From Deltaproteobacteria bacterium (GTDB taxonomy: Bacteria > Desulfobacterota > Syntrophia > Syntrophales > Fen-1087): a stretch of DNA of 45,740 bases. Made by a program: the position numbers and the translations under genes. Below the pieces are notes generated by a model, which did no database searches, had not been told where the DNA came from, and was given only the letters and a program-made list of their open reading frames with translations. Below are positions 23,822 through 34,236 of this stretch, in pieces (the first letter of the stretch is position 1; the number at the start of each line of letters is the position of its first letter). The DNA lies in NCBI GenBank assembly GCA_026388595.1, contig JAPLJM010000045.1, positions 1 to 45,740 on the forward strand. The letters are read 5' to 3'.

Positions 23822-26800
23822 TCAATTTGCCGCCTGCATGTCAAGTATTTTCTCATCTTTATTTTCGTCAACGGCCGGCTCCGCCGCATCGGAAATCTGA
23901 TCCTCAACCGTTTTGATACCCAGCTTCTTGTATATTGAGAAACCCGTCCCTGCTGGAATCAGGCGTCCCATGATCACATTTTCCTTGAGCCCCCGCAAAT
24001 AGTCCGTCTTGCCCGCCATCGAGGCTTCCGTAAGGACTCGGGTCGTCTCCTGAAAAGACGCTGCTGAAATAAAGCTTTGCGTGCTTAGAGACGCCTTTGT
24101 AATGCCCAGCAGAATCGGTTTCCCGACCGCCGGCCGGCCCCCCCTGGCGACAACCCGTTCATTCTCCTCCTGGAATCGATATCGTTCCACCTGCTCGTCG
24201 GCAATAAAGGAAGAATCGCCAGGATCCATCACCTTCACCCTGCGCAACATCTGACGAACAATGACTTCCATATGCTTGTCATTGATTTTGACACCTTGTA
24301 ACCGATAAACTTCCTGGACTTCATCCACCAGATAACGGGCCAGTTCTTTTTCCCCCTTAATCGTCAGTAGATCATGAGGGTTGTTGACCCCGTCCATCAG
24401 GGCCTCCCCTGCAGAAATTCTGTCGCCCTCCTGAACACTGACATGCTTCCCTTTGGGAATCAGATATTCCTTCTCCTCACCGTTTTCCGGGCTGACGACA
24501 ATCTTCCGCTTCCCCTTGGCATCTTTTCCATAAGAAACAATGCCGTCGATTTCACTGATCACCGCAAACTCTTTTGGTTTGCGGGCTTCAAAAAGTTCCG
24601 CCACCCGGGGAAGACCTCCGGTAATATCTTTGGTTTTGGTCGTCTCTCGGGGAATCTTGGCCAAGATGTCACCGGCGCTGACCATATCACCTTCGGAAAC
24701 AACAAGGTTGGAACCAATAGGCAAAAGATGACGGGCCGCAATGGCGCTGCCCGGCATTTTCGCAGTTTTTCCTTTTTTGTCTTTTAGGGATACGCGCGGA
24801 CGCAGATCGGTTCCGCGGAATTCCACAATGACTTTTCGTGAAAGGCCGGTCACCTCGTCGAGCTGCTCCTGCATGGTTTTACCCTCAATGATATCTCCGA
24901 ACTTTACCGTCCCGTCAACTTCGGCCAGAATCGGGATCGAGAAGGGATCCCATTCCGCCATCAGATCTCCCTTGCGGACGACGCTGCCGTCAATGACTTT
25001 CAGATGGGCGCCATAGGGCACCGTGTATTTACCGCGGCTCCTCTGCTGTTCATCCAGGACATGCACTTCCCCGTTCCGGTTCATGACCACCAGGTCTCCA
25101 CCTTTGGACTGAGATGGTTTATCGATCTTGCTCTTAACCGTACTCAGGTTTATGAATCTAACCGTTCCGTCATGCCGGGTCTGCAAGGTTGAATGTTCTT
25201 CGAATTTTGCCGTTCCGCCAATGTGAAAGGTTCTCATGGTCAGCTGCGTCCCGGGCTCACCGATGGATTGGGCGGCAATGATCCCGACGGCCTCGCCGAT
25301 ATTCACCAGGTGTCCATGGGCCAGATCCCGGCCATAGCAGCGGGCGCATACCCCGTGTTTGGATTTGCAGGTCAAAACAGACCGGATCTTCACCTTTTCA
25401 ATGCCGACCCGGTCAATTTCATCGGCAAGCAATTCGTCTATCTCCTGATTGGCTTTAACCAGCACCTCGCCTGTAAAGGGATCCCTGACCTCTTCCAGCG
25501 TAACGCGGCCGAGAACCCGCTCGCCTGCGGGTTCCATTATTTCTCCACCTTCCATCAAGGCTGAAACGTCAATGCCGTCAATGGTTTCACAGTCATCCTC
25601 ATTGATGATACAATCTTGGGCAACATCGACCAGGCGACGGGTCAGGTAACCGGAGTTTGCCGTTTTCAGGGCTGTATCGGCCAATCCCTTCCGTGCCCCG
25701 TGCGTTGAAATAAAATACTGCAAAACGGTCAATCCTTCTCTGAAGTTGGCCGTAATGGGCGTTTCTATGATCTCCCCCGATGGTTTGGCCATCAGGCCTC
25801 TCATGCCGGCCAGCTGTCTGATCTGGACTGCACTGCCCCTGGCCCCGGAATCCGCCATCATGTAAATAGGATTGAAGCTCTCCAGCTTTTTCTTCGTACC
25901 TTCGGGTCCGTCCGATTCTTCCATACCGATGCCAGAAAGCATTTCGACGGCAATCTTCTCAGTCGCCTGGGCCCAAATATCGATGACCTTGTTATAGCGC
26001 TCTCCGTCGGTGATCAATCCGTCCATGTACTGCTTCTGAATTTTAAGCACGTCCTTGTCTGCCCGTGCGACGATGTCCTTCTTGTTGGCGGGCACGACCA
26101 TATTATGGATGGCAATTGATGCACCGGACATTGTGGCATATTTGAAACCCAAGTCTTTAAGGCGGTCCGCCAGTAAAACGGTCGTTTTGTCCCCACAGGA
26201 TCTGTAACAATGGTCAATAAGATTAGACAATTCTTTCTTATTCATCACCTTATTGATCAGATCGAATTGTATCTGTTCTGGAATAATTTCATGCAGAATG
26301 ACCCGCCCAACCGTGGTTTCTTCCATTTTGCCACGAATCCGGACCTTGATCTTAGCCTGAAGATCCACCGCCCTGGCATCCAGGGCACTACGAACTTCGC
26401 TCGGGTCGGCAAAGACCATCCCCTCGCCCATGACCCCCGGTCTGGACCGGGTCAAGTAATAAATACCAAGGACAATATCCTGACCGGGAATAATAGACCC
26501 TGGCTTCCGTCTGGGCTTCGATGGACAACGGGATATGCACCGCCATCTGATCACCGTCAAAATCAGCATTAAATGCCGTACATACAAGCGGATGGAGTTG
26601 AATCGCCTTGCCCTCGATCAGGACGGGTTCGAAAGCCTGAATGCCGAGCCGGTGGAGGGTCGGGGCCCGGTTCAGCATGATGGGATATTCTCGAACCACT
26701 TCATCCAGGGCATCCCATACTTCCGCCGTTTCTTTCTCAACCATCTTTTTCGCGCTTTTTACCGTGTTAACATAACCCTTATCCTGGAGCCGGTTATAAA

Positions 26801-27944
26801 CAAAAGGCTTGAAAAGTTCCAAAGCCATTTTTTTCGGCAAGCCGCATTGATGCAACCTCAGATCCGGACCAACGGTGATCACGGATCTTCCTGAATAATC
26901 GACGCGCTTGCCGAGCAGATTCTGTCTGAAACGCCCCTGCTTGCCCTTCAACATGTCCGAGAGAGACCGAAGGGGCCGTTTGTTGGAACCGGTAATCGCA
27001 CGCCCCCGTCTGCCGTTATCAAAAAGGACATCAACCGCTTCCTGGAGCATCCTTTTTTCATTGCGGATGATGATCTCCGGTGCATTTAATTCCTGCAACC
27101 GTTTAAGACGGTTGTTCCGGTTGATGACGCGCCGGTACAGATCATTCAGATCTGAGGTGGCGAAACGACCGCCATCCAGCGGAACCAGAGGTCTCAGGTC
27201 GGGAGGAATGACCGGAAGAACTGTCAGAATCATCCACTCAGGCTTATTGGTAGACTTTCGTAGCGCCTCCACCACTTTCAGCCGCTTGATCAGCTTCTTC
27301 CGCTTTGTGTCCGAGACGGCGATTTTTAACTCTTCCCGCAGCTCATCATCCAGCTTGACCAGATCAATCTCTCCCATAATGATCCGGATCGCTTCCGCCC
27401 CGATTCCGACTTTAAAGGCGTCGGCTCCGTATTGTTCCTTCAGGTCAATTAGTTCTTCCTCGAGCAGCAATTGCTTTTTTCGCAGGGGTGTATTCTTCGG
27501 ATCCAGGACAATCCATGATTCGAAATAAAGGACCTTTTCCAGTTCTTTGAGGGTCAGGTCAAGGATATTCCCGATGCGGCTGGGCAGACTCTTGAGAAAC
27601 CAGATATGAGCGACGGGCGTGGCAAGCACAATATGCCCCATCCGTTCCCTGCGAACCTTGGATTGAATAACTTCTACCCCGCATTTCTCACAGACGACGC
27701 CTCGATGCTTCATCCTTTTATAGCGGCCACAGAGACATTCATAATCCTTAACGGGGCCAAATATTTTTGCACAGAAAAGACCGTCCCGTTCCGGCTTGAA
27801 AGTCCTGTAATTAATGGTTTCAGGCTTTTTTACCTCTCCATGGGACCAGGAAAGAATCTTCTCCGGCGAGGCAATAGCCATCTTAATGGCATTGAACCGA
27901 ATGGGATCTTTCGGCTTTTCAAAATAACTGAAAACATCTTCCAT
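23822..27944 (-). pseudogene. rpoC: RNA polymerase beta' subunit, interrupted by a frameshifting deletion
   Basis: Two overlapping frames make one rpoC. The 5' frame runs from the ATG at 27944 to about 26499; the 3' frame from about 26497 to 23822. The 5' part carries the zinc site C70, C72, C85, C88 and the catalytic NADFDGD (459-465). It ends in EAQTEAR. The 3' part resumes at IIPGQDIVLGIYYLTR and carries the bridge helix and trigger loop (GEAVGIIAAQSIGEPGTQLTMRTFH) and the second zinc ribbon (CKSKHGVCARC). Compared with E. coli, about 17 residues between the two blocks are missing and a single base remains, so roughly 50 bases are lost and the frame shifts. Since rpoC is essential, an assembly or sequencing error is the likeliest cause. 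The repaired protein would be about 1390 aa. Confidence 0.93.
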
Positions 27945-28036
27945 GGATCATTATCTCCTTCGAAAAATTACAAATGTCAATCTGCACGATTCAGAACAAA
28001 GACTGAATACGGCACCATCCATTCAAATTTTCCTGA

Positions 28037-31000
28037 TCATTCATCTTCAATAAGCTCTACATCCAGGCAGAGACTCTGCATCTCTTTAACCAGGACATTA
28101 AAGCTTTCCGGCAGTCCGGGCTCCAATGTATGCTCACCCTTCACGATGGCTTCATAAATACGCGTCCGGCCTGCCACATCATCGGATTTTACCGTGAGAA
28201 ATTCCTGCAAAGAGTGGGCGGCACCGTAAGCCTCCATCGCCCAAACTTCCATCTCTCCCAGCCGCTGGCCGCCAAACTGCGCCTTTCCGCCCAGTGGCTG
28301 CTGGGTCACGAGCGAATAAGGCCCGATGGATCTCGCGTGAATCTTGTTGTCTACCAGATGATGGAGCTTTAACATGTAGATCATTCCCACCGTCACCTTT
28401 TGATCAAAAGGCTCGCCGGTTCTTCCGTCGAACAAGACCGTTTGGCCCTTCTCCGGAAGATTGGCCAACTTAAGCATCCCCTGGATTTCCATTTCATCGG
28501 CCCCGTCGAAAACGGGCGTCGCCACCGATATCCCTGTCTTTAAGCGTCCGATAAATCTTTTAATTTCTTCATCCGTCGCCCCGTCCACGAAACGATCCGC
28601 CTCCGGGGATGCATAAAGTTGCTTCACTTCTTTCCTCAGTTGACCAATGCTGTAATGTTTCTCCAGGAGGGCATTGATCTTTTCACCCAATCCCTTGGCT
28701 GCCCAGCCCAGATGGGTCTCAAGGATCTGTCCGACGTTCATGCGCGAGGGAACCCCGAGCGGGTTCAAGATGATATCCACGGGCGTTCCATCGATAAAAT
28801 AGGGCATGTCCTCATCGGGCAGAATCCGGGACAGAACCCCTTTGTTCCCGTGGCGTCCGGCCATCTTATCACCAACGGAAAGCTTCCGCTTGATGGCAAT
28901 ATAGACCTTTACCAGTTTGATTACACCCGGTGGAAGTTCATCTCCGGCTTTCAGTTTCTCATGCTTCTCTTCAAAAAGGGCATTCACAAAGTCTATTTTC
29001 CGCGAAAGATTCTCCAGAAGAGAGCTGATTTTTTCTTCAAGGGCCTCCTCCTGATGGGAGGAGATGTCTTTCCAGAGATGGAACGGAATCATTTCCAAGA
29101 TGTCCTTGGTAATGAGGTCGCCCTTCTTCAGGACAATCTTTTTCTTTTTGGGATCAACCAGCTTGGCAGCAGCGGTTTTACCGATAAGCATTCCGGAGAC
29201 CCGGTCCTTGACCGCCTCTGTAATGATTCTGATTTCATCGTCGCGATCCTTGCAGAGCAGCGCAAAAGCCTCCTCTTCGATAATTTGCGAACGATGGTCC
29301 TTTTCAGCCCCTTTCCGGATGAAAATCTTGGCATCTATAACGGTCCCCTCGACGCCGGGAGACACGCGGAGGGAGGTATCCCGGACATCACTGGCCTTCT
29401 CACCAAAAATGGCCCTGAGGAGCTTCTCTTCAGAGGACAACTGGGTTTCACCTTTGGGGGTTATTTTTCCCACGAGGATATCACCGGACTTGACGGCTAC
29501 TCCCATGCGGACGATCCCGCTTTCATCGAGATTCCGAAGGGCTTCTTCACCCACATTGGGTATATCCCTGGTAATTTCTTCTTTTCCCAGCTTTGTGTCC
29601 CGGGCCATTGTTTCAAATTCCTCTATGTGGATAGAGGTGTAAACATCATCCTTGACAATCCTTTCACTGACCAGGATGGAATCTTCGTAGTTGTACCCCC
29701 CCCAAGACATGAAGGCCACCATCACATTACGGCCCAACGCCAGTTCGCCATTGTCCGTGGCCGGCCCATCTGCGATGATGTCGACCTTTTTGATCACATC
29801 CCCCTTGTTCACAATCGGTTTCTGGTTAAAGCAGGTATCCTGATTGGAACGTTGGTATTTGATGAGGTTATAAATGTCAACGCCGATATCCAGCCCGTCC
29901 TGCTCGGCGCCGTCAGACTTAATAACAATGCGTGAGGCGTCAACAGTTTCCACCACCCCTGATCGTTTCGCAACGACAACGGCTCCGGAATCCCTCGCCA
30001 CAATGGATTCCATCCCAGTACCCACAAGGGGTACCGCGGGTTTCATCAGGGGCACGGCCTGGCGCTGCATATTGGATCCCATCAGCGCTCGGTTGGCATC
30101 ATCATGCTCCAGAAAGGGAATCAAGGTGGCGGCCACACTAACAAGCTGATTGGGCGACACGTCCATCATCTTGATCTCTTCAGGCAATACCGTCAGGAAG
30201 TCGCCTCCCTTCCGCGCCGAGATGAGTTCACCGATGAACCGCCCGTCTTTATCAAGGGGGCGATCAGCCTGCGCGATGACGAAGTCCTCCTCTTCTATGG
30301 CCGTAAGATAACGGACATCATCCTGGACCCGTCCATTTTCAACCATCCGGTAAGGCGTTTCAATAAAACCAAATTCATTGACCCGCGCATAGGTGCTCAG
30401 AGAGACGATCAAGCCGATATTCGGCCCCTCCGGCGTCTCCACCGGACAGATCCTTCCATAATGGGTGGGATGGACATCCCGGACTTCAAACCCTGCCCGC
30501 TCCCGTGTCAGACCGCCCGGTCCCAGCGCCGAAAGACGGCGCTTATGTGTAATCTCAGAAAGAGGATTCGTCTGATCCATGAACTGCGACAGCTGGGATG
30601 ACCCGAAAAACTCATTGACCACGGCAGAAACCGGTTTCGCATTGATGAGATCATGGGGCATCATGGTTTCTAAATCCTGAAGACTCATTTTCTCTTTAAT
30701 GGCCCGTTCCATTCTCACCAGTCCGATACGGTATTGATTTTCTATGAGTTCCCCTACGGATCGGACACGCCGGTTGCCCAGGTGATCAATATCGTCAACA
30801 TTGCATTCCGCCACACCATTCTTGAGATCTATGAGATATTTGACTGCCGTCAGGATATCTTCGTGCTTCAGTACGGTCACATCCGTCGGCACGTCCAGAT
30901 GGAGCTTGTAATTCATCTTCGCACGACCGACATCGGACAGATCATACGTCTCTGATTCAAAAAAGAGGCTTCGGAAAAAAGTGTTGGCCGTTTCTGGGGT

Positions 31001-32128
31001 CGGGGGATTACTGGGCCGGAGCCGGCGATATATTTCAATGATCGCCTCTTCCTTTGTTTCCAGCTTGTCCGTCAGCAGGGTATCCCGGATGGACGCATTG
31101 GCCCGATCCTCATCAATATGAATAAAGTTAATCTGACTGATGCCCAGCTCACGAACTTTTTCAAGCCCTTCAAAAGTCAATTCGTCATTACATCTTAATA
31201 GAACTTCACCCGTTTGCGTGTTAAGCACGTCAGAAGCAACAACTTTACCAAGCATGTCAATTTCATTCACAGCGACCCGCTTGATCTTAAGATCAGCCAT
31301 GCGTTTTAAGAGCGGTTTGGTGATTTTTCTTCCCTTCTTAACGATAATCTCACCTGTCCGCAGGTCGATGATATCCTCCGGCGCTTTCCCGCCAATGACG
31401 GAATCATCAACCGCCATATAGAGTTTGTCTCCCTCGAGGGAAATGGTCTCCACGTTGTAAAAATAATTGAGGAGTTGCTCCGTGGGATAACCCATTGCCT
31501 TAAGAAGAATCGTGACAGGCATTTTTCGTCTCCTGTCAATGCGAACATAGAGAATATCTTTCGAATCGAACTCGAGATCAAGCCAGGAGCCCCGGATGGG
31601 AATAATACGGGCCGAGTAAATTAATTTACCGCTGGCCAGGGTTTTCCCTTTGTCATGATCAAAGAAGATGCCCGGTGACCGGTGAAGCTGACTGACGATA
31701 ACCCGTTCGGTCCCATTCACAATGAATGTCCCGTTTTCGGTCATTAAAGGAATCTCACCAAAGTATATTTCCTGCTCTTTGATGTCTCGAATTTGCCGTT
31801 GATCAGAACCAGGATCGGCATCAAACACCACGAGCCGGACGACAATCTTCAAGGGAGCGGCATAAGTCATCCCTTTCTGCACGCATTCCTTGATATCATA
31901 ACGGACATCCCCGATCTTATAGCTTACGAATTCGAGTGAACACTTCCGGCTGTAGTCGGAAATCGGAAAGACGCTCTTGAACGCACCCTGCAGGCCAAGA
32001 TTCCTGCGATTTTCCGCATCTATCTCTCTCTGTAAAAATTTCTCGTAAGACTTGGTCTGAATATCAATCAGATTGGGAATATCAACAATCTTTCTAATCC
32101 GGCCAAAATTCTTTCTCAGCTCGCCCAT
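28037..32128 (-). CDS. rpoB: RNA polymerase beta subunit
   Basis: 1363 aa, full length. The rifampicin-binding stretch FFGSSQLSQFMDQTNPLSEITHKRRLSALGPGG is spread over the centre and looks wild type. SVGDKMAGRHGNKGV, near the active site, and the C-terminal GGKAQFGGQRLGEMEVWA are canonical. AAAGGATATT precedes the ATG. It lies 126 bases after rplL and 92 bases before rpoC, so the classical rplJL-rpoBC unit is kept. Confidence 0.98.
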   Translation of the reverse strand: MGELRKNFGRIRKIVDIPNLIDIQTKSYEKFLQREIDAENRRNLGLQGAFKSVFPISDYSRKCSLEFVSYKIGDVRYDIKECVQKGMTYAAPLKIVVRLVVFDADPGSDQRQIRDIKEQEIYFGEIPLMTENGTFIVNGTERVIVSQLHRSPGIFFDHDKGKTLASGKLIYSARIIPIRGSWLDLEFDSKDILYVRIDRRRKMPVTILLKAMGYPTEQLLNYFYNVETISLEGDKLYMAVDDSVIGGKAPEDIIDLRTGEIIVKKGRKITKPLLKRMADLKIKRVAVNEIDMLGKVVASDVLNTQTGEVLLRCNDELTFEGLEKVRELGISQINFIHIDEDRANASIRDTLLTDKLETKEEAIIEIYRRLRPSNPPTPETANTFFRSLFFESETYDLSDVGRAKMNYKLHLDVPTDVTVLKHEDILTAVKYLIDLKNGVAECNVDDIDHLGNRRVRSVGELIENQYRIGLVRMERAIKEKMSLQDLETMMPHDLINAKPVSAVVNEFFGSSQLSQFMDQTNPLSEITHKRRLSALGPGGLTRERAGFEVRDVHPTHYGRICPVETPEGPNIGLIVSLSTYARVNEFGFIETPYRMVENGRVQDDVRYLTAIEEEDFVIAQADRPLDKDGRFIGELISARKGGDFLTVLPEEIKMMDVSPNQLVSVAATLIPFLEHDDANRALMGSNMQRQAVPLMKPAVPLVGTGMESIVARDSGAVVVAKRSGVVETVDASRIVIKSDGAEQDGLDIGVDIYNLIKYQRSNQDTCFNQKPIVNKGDVIKKVDIIADGPATDNGELALGRNVMVAFMSWGGYNYEDSILVSERIVKDDVYTSIHIEEFETMARDTKLGKEEITRDIPNVGEEALRNLDESGIVRMGVAVKSGDILVGKITPKGETQLSSEEKLLRAIFGEKASDVRDTSLRVSPGVEGTVIDAKIFIRKGAEKDHRSQIIEEEAFALLCKDRDDEIRIITEAVKDRVSGMLIGKTAAAKLVDPKKKKIVLKKGDLITKDILEMIPFHLWKDISSHQEEALEEKISSLLENLSRKIDFVNALFEEKHEKLKAGDELPPGVIKLVKVYIAIKRKLSVGDKMAGRHGNKGVLSRILPDEDMPYFIDGTPVDIILNPLGVPSRMNVGQILETHLGWAAKGLGEKINALLEKHYSIGQLRKEVKQLYASPEADRFVDGATDEEIKRFIGRLKTGISVATPVFDGADEMEIQGMLKLANLPEKGQTVLFDGRTGEPFDQKVTVGMIYMLKLHHLVDNKIHARSIGPYSLVTQQPLGGKAQFGGQRLGEMEVWAMEAYGAAHSLQEFLTVKSDDVAGRTRIYEAIVKGEHTLEPGLPESFNVLVKEMQSLCLDVELIEDE

Positions 32129-32231
32129 AATATCCTTTTATGATTTCGTCCACACGCACTTCCTGAGCCGCCAGAATGCCTTTTGACTCAGGCTCGATCT
32201 ATCCACACTTACCTACAAAAGACCGAATTAC

Positions 32232-32253
32232 CGCCATGCTTGTCGGTATGGCG
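32232..32253 (-). promoter_or_regulatory. Small hairpin in the rplL-rpoB gap
   Basis: CGCCAT / ATGGCG arms with a 10-base loop, starting right at the rplL stop. A short CTTTT lies about ten bases further on. It may act as a partial attenuator or processing site setting the ratio of L7/L12 to polymerase, as the rplL-rpoB gap does in E. coli; the structure here is weak. Confidence 0.3.
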
Positions 32254-32254
32254 A

Positions 32255-32644
32255 CTATTTCACGTCGACCGTTCCGCCAACCTCTTCAATTTTCTTCTTG
32301 ATGTCGGCAGCTTCATCTTTCGAGATCGTCTCTTTTATCGGCTTCGGAATGCCCTCGACGAGATCTTTGGCTTCTTTCAGCCCTAAGCCGGTAATCGCCC
32401 GCACAACCTTGATCACCTGAATCTTCTGTTCGCCAAAGCCTGTAAGAATCACATCGAACTCGGTCTTCTCCTCGACCGCGGCTGCAGCATCAGAACCCGC
32501 AGAAGCAGCGGCTGCCATTGCTACCGGTGCCGCCGCCGACACGCCAAACTTCTCTTCCAATTCCTTGACCAGCTCGGACAGTTCAAGGACGGTCATCCCT
32601 TCGATAAATTTTACAACATCTTCTTTCGTAATCTGATTTGACAT
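32255..32644 (-). CDS. rplL: 50S ribosomal protein L7/L12
   Basis: 129 aa stalk protein that recruits translational GTPases. The N-terminal dimerisation domain (MSNQITKEDVVKFIEG) is followed by an Ala-rich hinge and the C-terminal domain TEFDVILTGFGEQKIQVIKV, GLGLKEAKDLVEG. I use the ATG at 32644 because GGAAGGA lies at good spacing; the ATG three codons upstream overlaps the ribosome site. Confidence 0.97.
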   Translation of the reverse strand: MSNQITKEDVVKFIEGMTVLELSELVKELEEKFGVSAAAPVAMAAAASAGSDAAAAVEEKTEFDVILTGFGEQKIQVIKVVRAITGLGLKEAKDLVEGIPKPIKETISKDEAADIKKKIEEVGGTVDVK

Positions 32645-32674
32645 ATCTTTCATTCCTTCCTGTATGTTTTATGT

Positions 32675-33196
32675 TTAGACTGCTTCCTTTTTTGCTCGAT
32701 AGGCATCGAGAACCTGAACAAAACTTCTGGGGACGGCGCTCAGAACGTTGACCAACCCTGTCTGTACCCCGATGAATACAGAAAGGAGCTTCCCGAGGAG
32801 AATCTCCCGGGAAGGCAGTGCGGCCAGGGTGCTGAGTTGTTCCCGAGTGATCACCTTGCCTTTCAGCATGCCTGCTGTAATTTCGAGCTCGGCATTTTTC
32901 TTGGCGAAGTCAACCAGAACCTTTGCTGTTTCAACCACATCGCTACGATTCAGTGCAATCGCCAAGGGACCTTTAAAGTGATCCTGCAACACACTTAAAT
33001 CGGTCTCTTTCGAAGCGATCCTCAGGAGGGTGTTCTTCACCACGCTCAACTCGGTATCCGTCTTGCGCAACGCATTCCTGAGGGCTGTCAACTTTTCCAC
33101 ATTCAACCCGCTGTAATGGGCCAGGACCGCCAAGTCGAAATCCTTTAATTTTTCGTGAAGCTCGTGTGCAACCAGCTCCTTTGTTTTCCGATCCAA
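32675..33196 (-). CDS. rplJ: 50S ribosomal protein L10
   Basis: 173 aa. Anchors the L7/L12 stalk through its C-terminal helix. DLAVLAHYSGLNVEKLTALRNALR and VVKNTLLRIA are typical. The start is TTG at 33196, with AAAGGAGG about seven bases upstream. The 219-base gap before it contains an L10 leader, so translation is probably repressed when L10-L7/L12 binds the leader. Confidence 0.96.
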   Translation of the reverse strand: MDRKTKELVAHELHEKLKDFDLAVLAHYSGLNVEKLTALRNALRKTDTELSVVKNTLLRIASKETDLSVLQDHFKGPLAIALNRSDVVETAKVLVDFAKKNAELEITAGMLKGKVITREQLSTLAALPSREILLGKLLSVFIGVQTGLVNVLSAVPRSFVQVLDAYRAKKEAV

Positions 33197-33325
33197 TCTA
33201 AAACCTCCTTTCCTTTATTTGCATCTTAATTGTTTGAATAGCATCATCCTAAAAAGAAAGTCGGAGAACAGATCGGCATACAGGAAATGGCGTTATGCTC
33301 ATGGTTATGTCCGAAGGAAAATAAA

Positions 33326-33392
33326 GATCATCTCGGCAGGCCGATGCATCTCGTTTAAACCGGCGTACCTGCTGTCTCAGACTTCTCAAATA
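33326..33392 (-). promoter_or_regulatory. L10 leader (ribosomal protein autoregulatory RNA)
   Basis: On the minus strand the conserved core CTGAGACAGCAGGTACGCC is followed by CGGCCTGCCGAGATG. GCAGG pairs with CCTGC, and GCCG pairs with CGGC inside, giving the kink-turn layout of the L10-L12 binding leader. It lies 130 bases upstream of rplJ, in the expected rplA-rplJ gap. The exact outer limits are not resolved. Confidence 0.8.
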
Positions 33393-33415
33393 GCTTAATA
33401 TCCCTATGTTTTCAA

Positions 33416-34114
33416 TTAAATATTTCTGACATCGAGGGGATCGATTTTAACACCGGGCCCCATCGTTGTGGAAATGGAAATGCTTCTCAAATAGGTTCCT
33501 TTACTGGAGGCCGGCTTTAACTTAACAATGGTTTCGATCAGAGCAAGCGTATTTTCCTGAAGTTTCTCGGGGCCGAAAGAAACCTTTCCAAGCGGGCTAT
33601 GGACGATGCCGGCCTTTTCGACGCGGAATTCCACTTTCCCCGCCTTGAGTTCCTGAACGGCTTTCGCCACATCAAAGGTCACCGTTCCGACTTTGGGGTT
33701 CGGCATCAGTCCGCGGGGACCGAGAATTTTTCCCAGCTTTCCGACACTGCCCATCATGTCCGGGGTGGCAACAACCCTGTCAAAATCGAGCCAGCCGGTT
33801 TTGATTTTTTCAATAATATCGTCAGCTCCGACGATATCGGCACCAGCCTCCAAGGCTTCCTTCTCTTTCTCGCCTTTGGCAAAAACGAGCACCCGGACAG
33901 ACTTTCCAAGGCCATGCGGCAACACCACGCTGCCCCGGACCATTTGATCCGCATGTGCAGGGTTGACACCCAGACGAATCGCACCGTCAACGGTCTCGTC
34001 GAACTTTGCCTTTGACGTCGTCACCACCAGTTCAATGGCCTCTTTCAGGGGATAGCGCTTCCCTGACTCAACCTTCTGTTTTGATTCTAAAAAACTTTTA
34101 CCCTTTTTGGACAT
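33416..34114 (-). CDS. rplA: 50S ribosomal protein L1
   Basis: 232 aa. Mobile L1-stalk protein that helps release E-site tRNA, and a known repressor of its own operon. DETVDGAIRLGVNPAHADQMVRG, PHGLGKSVRVLVFAKG and LGPRGLMPNPKVGTVT are diagnostic. GAGGTTTTATT precedes the ATG. Unusually, 122 bases separate it from rplK. Confidence 0.97.
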   Translation of the reverse strand: MSKKGKSFLESKQKVESGKRYPLKEAIELVVTTSKAKFDETVDGAIRLGVNPAHADQMVRGSVVLPHGLGKSVRVLVFAKGEKEKEALEAGADIVGADDIIEKIKTGWLDFDRVVATPDMMGSVGKLGKILGPRGLMPNPKVGTVTFDVAKAVQELKAGKVEFRVEKAGIVHSPLGKVSFGPEKLQENTLALIETIVKLKPASSKGTYLRSISISTTMGPGVKIDPLDVRNI

Positions 34115-34236
34115 AATAAAACCTCAAAATGAAGCGACCCGCCTTCAGGACGGGGTTTCCTCGCACGGAGGACATTTAAACAAGACGCTTCCGGCTGTCT
34201 GTGATGGAACATCCCGGAAGTTCCCCCTATCATCAC

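Noticed and set aside
26388..26587. Programmed frameshift or two-gene split of rpoC
   Set aside because: A programmed shift would keep the residues between the two frames. About 17 conserved residues are missing, so a deletion or assembly error fits better.
28619..29935. 438-aa plus-strand open frame opposite rpoB
   Set aside because: Antisense shadow of a conserved gene with no recognisable domain; its length follows from the codon pattern of rpoB.
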